In this document: piece after piece, positions 6,254 to 9,943 of the stretch
How positions within the stretch are numbered: position 1 is the first letter of the stretch
How the letters are laid out: each line of letters opens with the position of its first letter
Assembly (NCBI GenBank): GCA_017935805.1
Contig: JAGBGV010000271.1
Location: 1 to 9,943 of the forward strand
DNA length: 9,943 bases
Direction of reading: 5' to 3'
DNA from: Clostridia bacterium
GTDB lineage: Bacteria > Bacillota_A > Clostridia > Oscillospirales > CAG-272
Program-made: the position numbers and the translations under genes
Notes under the pieces: generated by a model
The model's input: the letters and a program-made list of their open reading frames with translations, nothing else
The model's database searches: none
What the model was told of the DNA's origin: nothing

Positions 6254-6263
6254 TTATCAGCTG

Positions 6264-6986
6264 TTATTTGTAAATTCGTGAGCCGAATATTGCGCTTCCG
6301 ACCCGAACAATATTAGAGCCTTCTTCAATAGCGCACTCGTAACTGTCGCTCATTCCCATTGACAAAACAGCCTCTCTTATATTGTAAGATTTTTTGGTGA
6401 AAATGTCAAGGAATATTCGGTAAGATTCTGCAAAATATTTGCGGAATTCGTTGATTTTTTCGCATTTTGGCGCCATTGTCATCATTCCGCGGACATTTAT
6501 CCGTTCAAATTGACCGAGAGATGCAACAAAATCGGCCACCTGATCCGGTGCAACTCCTGACTTTGACTCCTCGCTTCCGATGTTCACTTCCACGAGTACA
6601 TCCTGTACTGTCTCGCGCTTTGCACAGATCCGCTCGATCTCCGCAGCCAGCTTCAGCGAGTCAACTGAGTGTATCAGCCCTGCTCTGCCTGCCACGTATT
6701 TCACCTTGTTGGTCTGAAGATGTCCGATAAAATCCATCTGACCGCCGACCGCTGTTATCTCATCGTACTTTGCCACAAACTCCTGGGCATGATTCTCACC
6801 GCACAGCTTCAGTCCGCAGTTTTCAACAAGATATCGAACCTCCTCAGCCGGTACAGTTTTTGTTGCCGCGAGAAGCTTAACTTCCCCGGGTATGTTGCGC
6901 CGCGCCTTGGCATTCTCAATCTTTTCCATCACACGGAGATAATTATCTCTCAGCTCTATCTCCCGTTCATGTGTCATCTTTGTCAT
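6264..6986 (-). CDS. yggS: YggS/YlmE (PLPBP) pyridoxal 5'-phosphate homeostasis protein
   Basis: A 240-residue single-domain alanine-racemase-like fold protein that binds PLP and balances vitamin B6 and amino-acid pools; no enzyme activity is established for the family. LLAATKTVP (38-46) has K43, the PLP Schiff-base Lys. Other family blocks are GENHAQE (63-69), DFIGHLQTNK (85-94), LVEVNIGSEESKSGV (131-145), RGMMTMAP (166-173), and LSMGMSDSYECAIEEGS (208-224) followed by VRVGSAIFG. These give the phosphate-binding and barrel elements. Length is normal. It starts 11 nt after the HlyD-like gene. Two ATGs (6986 and 6977) are possible: the second has AGAG 9 nt upstream, the first lies directly against it, so the start is uncertain by three residues. 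It sits directly before sepF, the standard ylmE-ylmF order. Confidence 0.95.
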   Translation of the reverse strand: MTKMTHEREIELRDNYLRVMEKIENAKARRNIPGEVKLLAATKTVPAEEVRYLVENCGLKLCGENHAQEFVAKYDEITAVGGQMDFIGHLQTNKVKYVAGRAGLIHSVDSLKLAAEIERICAKRETVQDVLVEVNIGSEESKSGVAPDQVADFVASLGQFERINVRGMMTMAPKCEKINEFRKYFAESYRIFLDIFTKKSYNIREAVLSMGMSDSYECAIEEGSNIVRVGSAIFGSRIYK

Positions 6987-6997
6987 CTCTTTTCTGT

Positions 6998-8266
6998 TTA
7001 ACTAACTACCTTACCGGAATAAAGCTCCGTACCGCTTACTACAACGATATCGTTTTGCTCTATCCAACCGTACTCTTCGTTTTCGCTGTCAGCATTCGGA
7101 TTTCCCGTGCATATCATGTATCCGTTATCCTCATATATCACGTTGACGCGTCTGAATTCAATAGTGACCTCATTCTTCACGTAAACACCTTGATATCCGT
7201 CAATAACTCTGACAGCGGACACAGGAATCTTAAATCCCGTGTAATCTTTCACCGCTATGCTAACCGGCTGCATTCTTGTATAGTCAAAATTCAGCGGCAT
7301 TTTTTCCGAGCTGAATACAACGATAGAATTGTCACTATCAGTATCGTTTATCACTCGCTCCACCTGCATAGACAGGGTCTCGTTGCTATATGAAAAGTCA
7401 ACAGTATACTTTCGGCCGTCCTCAAATCCGTTCGCGTCATTTCTCGGCATAGGACATGCGATATACCATTTATAATCATTGACCATGGCTCCTATGCAAA
7501 GGCGCAGGCTGAAGTAAGGATCAGCTCCGATCATAGCGGTAAACTGCTCATAAGTAAGCTCACCGATCTTATCGGGGTCGAACACGTTTCCGTATCCGTC
7601 GTAATCGGAGAAATAGTATCCCGACTTGCCGGAGTACACAGTTTCAAGGCATCTGCCGAGAGTGGACTTCAGCTGATTTTTTTCGGTCTGAAGCTGCGAT
7701 ATCTGCGCATCGTAATCGGTGATCTCCCCAGTGAGGATATCCTTTTTCTTGATATCCACAAGGAGTGAGACGCGAAGTGACAGCGCATCCGCATAGTCTC
7801 CCCGTTCGGCGTGACCTCTTATTGCAGACACAGTATCATATATTTCCGATTCTATGCCCGCGGCAGACTGAACAGAACGGTTTTCCGACTTGCTTTTCTT
7901 CAAAAGGGCGATCTGCTCGTCGATCTCCTCAAGGCGCAATTCAATGTCCGCAGAGGCTTCGGAGTACACATCCACGATCTTGTTGCCCACAGCCACACGT
8001 CCGCCGTTTGATATTGCGGGAACAACACTACCCTCCGTAGCTGTGCTTGCGTACAGCGCCTCCTCGTCACGCATGATGTATCCGTCAACATCAACAGTCT
8101 TTGTAACAGTAGTCGGCACGGCATCTATAAGCTCAAGCCCCGGTGAGAATCGCTCAACCACGTGGTAGCCCAGGAATATCATAATCCCGATCGCCACCAC
8201 CGCAGTCAACGTATATGCTGCCACACGGGTCAAATACCGTTTTTCAAAAATCTCGTTATTTTTCAT
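6998..8266 (-). CDS. HlyD-like single-pass membrane adaptor protein, function unknown
   Basis: A 422-residue protein with a short cytoplasmic N-terminus, one membrane helix (about 14-33) and an extracytoplasmic remainder. The layout is that of periplasmic-adaptor/HlyD proteins: a first barrel-lipoyl half (about 55-104, with VDVDGYIMRDEEALYAS and GGRVAVGNKIVDVYSE), a helical-hairpin region (105-205, with EEIDEQIALLKKS and AQISQLQTEKNQLKSTL), a large insert (210-330), and a C-terminal barrel part with GFKIPVSAVRVIDG followed by GVYVKN (344-364). No ABC or RND transporter gene adjoins it. Similar genes next to sepF occur in Clostridia from memory. The start has a weak AGAAAG-like site. It lies between truB and yggS, where Bacillus has ylmC/ylmD upstream of ylmE. 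A cell-envelope or division-linked role is inferred from context only. Confidence 0.72.
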   Translation of the reverse strand: MKNNEIFEKRYLTRVAAYTLTAVVAIGIMIFLGYHVVERFSPGLELIDAVPTTVTKTVDVDGYIMRDEEALYASTATEGSVVPAISNGGRVAVGNKIVDVYSEASADIELRLEEIDEQIALLKKSKSENRSVQSAAGIESEIYDTVSAIRGHAERGDYADALSLRVSLLVDIKKKDILTGEITDYDAQISQLQTEKNQLKSTLGRCLETVYSGKSGYYFSDYDGYGNVFDPDKIGELTYEQFTAMIGADPYFSLRLCIGAMVNDYKWYIACPMPRNDANGFEDGRKYTVDFSYSNETLSMQVERVINDTDSDNSIVVFSSEKMPLNFDYTRMQPVSIAVKDYTGFKIPVSAVRVIDGYQGVYVKNEVTIEFRRVNVIYEDNGYMICTGNPNADSENEEYGWIEQNDIVVVSGTELYSGKVVS

Positions 8267-8314
8267 TTACACAACTTTCTTTTTTTACAGAAGTCGTTTC
8301 TCTATACTTTAGTT

Positions 8315-9247
8315 TTAGTTATCCTTCGGCGGGTCTATGACAAACAGCTTCTCCGGCTTTATTACAGCCTTGCCGTCAACAACAGCCCCTCGTCCGAGAG
8401 CAATAAATTCGCCGCGGTTGCGGATGCGGATAAGCTGACCCTCGGGAATATCTACCTTCAGCTTTTTCTGGAACAGCTCTGTGCCGCCGCGAATAAGCTT
8501 TGCGTAAAAATCCACCACATTGACTGACGGCAGATCCATGAATAGTGATTCTACAGGTTTCGGTAGCTGCAGTCGCTCTTCATATGTCATGTTCTCAAGT
8601 TCTTCCACGGTTATGCAGTCATCAAGAGTGAATTTTCCTGTTCTTGTTCGCACAAGAGATGTCATTGTAGCACCGCATCCCAGCTTCTTTACGATATCGG
8701 AGCAAAGGGTGCGAATGTAAGTGCCCTTTGAGCAAGCAACACGAATGGAATACGTGTCATCCGTAAGCTTTTTCACATCAAGAGAGAATATCTCTACCTC
8801 TCTCGGCTGTCTTTCTACCTCGCCGCCCTCTCTGGCAATATCCACCAGCTTGCGACCGCCGATCTTCACAGCGGAGTACATGGGCGGAATCTGTGATATC
8901 TTTCCGACAAAGGACGCGCACACCTCAAGCACCTTGTCCTCGGCGGGAATTTCGTCGCACTGTGAAAGCACCTCGCCTGTGATATCCTCGGTGTCTGTGG
9001 TGATACCCAGACGCATCTCGCAAAGGTATTCCTTGTCATGCGCCATAACGTAGTCCGATGCTTTTGCCGCACGTCCGAGAAGCACGGGAAGCACACCTGT
9101 TGCCATTGGGTCAAGGGTACCGGTATGTCCCACTCTCGGGGTGTCAAACAGTTTTCTGCAAGCAGAAATGATTCTGTGAGATGTCACTCCCGGATGCTTG
9201 TTAATTATGAGAACACCTGAAATTGTGTCCGGTTTGTTCTTAGCCAT
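8315..9247 (-). CDS. truB: tRNA pseudouridine-55 synthase
   Basis: Converts U55 in the TpsiC loop of tRNAs to pseudouridine. The 310-residue protein carries the TruB signatures: GVLIINKHPGVTSH (11-24), the catalytic loop GHTGTLDPMATGVLP (40-54) with nucleophile D46, KEYLCEMRLG (72-81), QIPPMYSAVKIGGRKL (119-134), and CSKGTYIRTL (172-181). A C-terminal PUA-like segment (about 265-305) has GEFIALGRGAVVDG. Length is normal. AGGA lies 7 nt before the ATG. It follows nrnA by 18 nt, the usual nrnA-truB order of the translation cluster. The ribF gene often found next is not present; the HlyD-like gene follows after 48 nt with no visible terminator. Confidence 0.97.
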   Translation of the reverse strand: MAKNKPDTISGVLIINKHPGVTSHRIISACRKLFDTPRVGHTGTLDPMATGVLPVLLGRAAKASDYVMAHDKEYLCEMRLGITTDTEDITGEVLSQCDEIPAEDKVLEVCASFVGKISQIPPMYSAVKIGGRKLVDIAREGGEVERQPREVEIFSLDVKKLTDDTYSIRVACSKGTYIRTLCSDIVKKLGCGATMTSLVRTRTGKFTLDDCITVEELENMTYEERLQLPKPVESLFMDLPSVNVVDFYAKLIRGGTELFQKKLKVDIPEGQLIRIRNRGEFIALGRGAVVDGKAVIKPEKLFVIDPPKDN

Positions 9248-9265
9248 TTATCTATCCTGTTTTCT

Positions 9266-9943
9266 TTATTGTCTTGATGCAATATATTCTCGTATAGCAT
9301 CTCCAAATGCTGAAGTAGCTACCGCAAGAGCCTCCTCAGGTGTGTCGCCGCAAACTGTGCATCCGGCAGCACGGACATGACCGCCACCGCCGAACTTCGC
9401 ACATACCGCGGAGCAATCAATGTCAGCGTTAGCTCTTGAGGATACTCTGTACTGGGTCGGATCTGTGGGACTCTGCTTCAGCGACAGCCCTACAAGCACT
9501 CCCTCAACCCCACGGGGAGTTTCAACAGCGTTGCCGATGTCCTCGTCAGTAAGTCCTGCATCCGCAAGCATATCTCTGGTGAACAGCACTACACCAAGTC
9601 TGCCGTCCTCGTAAAGTCGAAGATTCTGTATAGCCACCATCTGGGCACGCAGCTCTGTCAAGGTGCGCTGTCCGAACAAGGATCGAGCCACCTCTGTTGT
9701 GTCAGCCCCGCCGTCCAGTGCACCGTTTATCTCACCCACAAGCTCTGAAGCAATAAGGTGAGTTTTCGGTGTGGTGTTTGACTGCTTGAAGCTGCCCGTA
9801 TCGGAGATGATAGCCCCATAGATAAGTCTTGCAACGCTCGGAAGTGAGCCGACTTTGCCACTCTCGCGAATTAATTTGTAAAGTTCAAAGATGATCTCCC
9901 CGGCTGCGGCCGACTTGTGGTCAATATAGTTGTCCGCAAACGC
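9266..9943 (-). CDS. nrnA: NrnA-type DHH/DHHA1 phosphoesterase (nanoRNase / pAp phosphatase), C-terminal part
   Basis: The frame stays open to the right edge, giving 225 residues of the C-terminal part; the N-terminus with the first DHH motifs is outside the window. The visible start reads AFADNYIDHKSAAAGEIIFE, followed by LYKLIRESGK, then GAIISDTGSFKQSNTTPKTH, both typical of the DHH domain. Near the end FGGGGHVRAAGCTV is the DHHA1 substrate-binding motif. Such enzymes degrade short RNA oligonucleotides to mononucleotides and often dephosphorylate 3'-phosphoadenosine 5'-phosphate, using Mn2+. The GTG at 9739 is internal, not a start. The gene precedes truB by 18 nt, the usual cluster order. 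A related cyclic-dinucleotide phosphodiesterase is possible, but the position beside truB favours NrnA. Confidence 0.93.
   Translation of the reverse strand, partial: AFADNYIDHKSAAAGEIIFELYKLIRESGKVGSLPSVARLIYGAIISDTGSFKQSNTTPKTHLIASELVGEINGALDGGADTTEVARSLFGQRTLTELRAQMVAIQNLRLYEDGRLGVVLFTRDMLADAGLTDEDIGNAVETPRGVEGVLVGLSLKQSPTDPTQYRVSSRANADIDCSAVCAKFGGGGHVRAAGCTVCGDTPEEALAVATSAFGDAIREYIASRQ

Noticed and set aside
9266..9739. Short gene starting at the GTG at 9739
   Set aside because: The same frame continues upstream to the window edge with clear DHH-domain sequence, so the GTG is an internal valine codon of nrnA.

Overview
The window reads as a housekeeping stretch from a Gram-positive, low-to-mid GC bacterium, most likely a gut-type member of the Clostridia (Oscillospirales/Ruminococcaceae-like). 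The grounds are the Firmicutes cell-division block (yggS/ylmE, sepF/ylmF, yggT/ylmG, ylmH, divIVA, then lspA and rluD/ylyB), strong GGAGG ribosome binding sites, and a REP-like repeat at the left edge of a kind I recall from Ruminococcaceae genomes. All supported genes lie on the minus strand, so the biological reading order runs from position 9943 down to 1.

Right part (9943 to 8315): the C-terminal 225 residues of the DHH/DHHA1 phosphoesterase NrnA, cut by the window edge, then truB 18 nt later. This is the tail of the usual infB-rbfA-nrnA-truB translation/RNA cluster, without the ribF that often follows. Middle (8266 to 5184): a single-pass HlyD-like membrane adaptor with no transporter partner beside it, then yggS (PLP homeostasis), sepF (FtsZ membrane anchor) and yggT (small membrane protein, TTG start). 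Next (5107 to 874): the S4-domain protein YlmH, a 627-residue DivIVA with a very large acidic disordered region, lspA (lipoprotein signal peptidase) and rluD (23S rRNA pseudouridine synthase), whose start overlaps the lspA stop. The order matches the Bacillus subtilis ylm-divIVA-ileS-ylyA-lspA-ylyB region with ileS and ylyA absent. A short MazG-like pyrophosphohydrolase gene (854 to 528) follows rluD by 19 nt and is visibly more AT-rich.

Left edge (508 to 1): an internally deleted REP-associated tyrosine transposase (RAYT) lacking its HUH motif, then three consecutive hairpins. One is a good bidirectional terminator for the leftward operon, one a rightward terminator-like hairpin, and the outermost a REP-like double-hairpin repeat.

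Short gaps and one overlap suggest that most of these genes are co-transcribed, coupling RNA modification and turnover, ribosome-associated quality control, lipoprotein maturation and septum assembly. I found no phage, CRISPR, toxin-antitoxin or secretion cassette and no clearly new system. The points most worth a second look are the orphan HlyD-like protein inside the division cluster, the extreme acidic Tyr-containing tail of DivIVA with a parallel in SepF, and the RAYT remnant beside a REP-like repeat.
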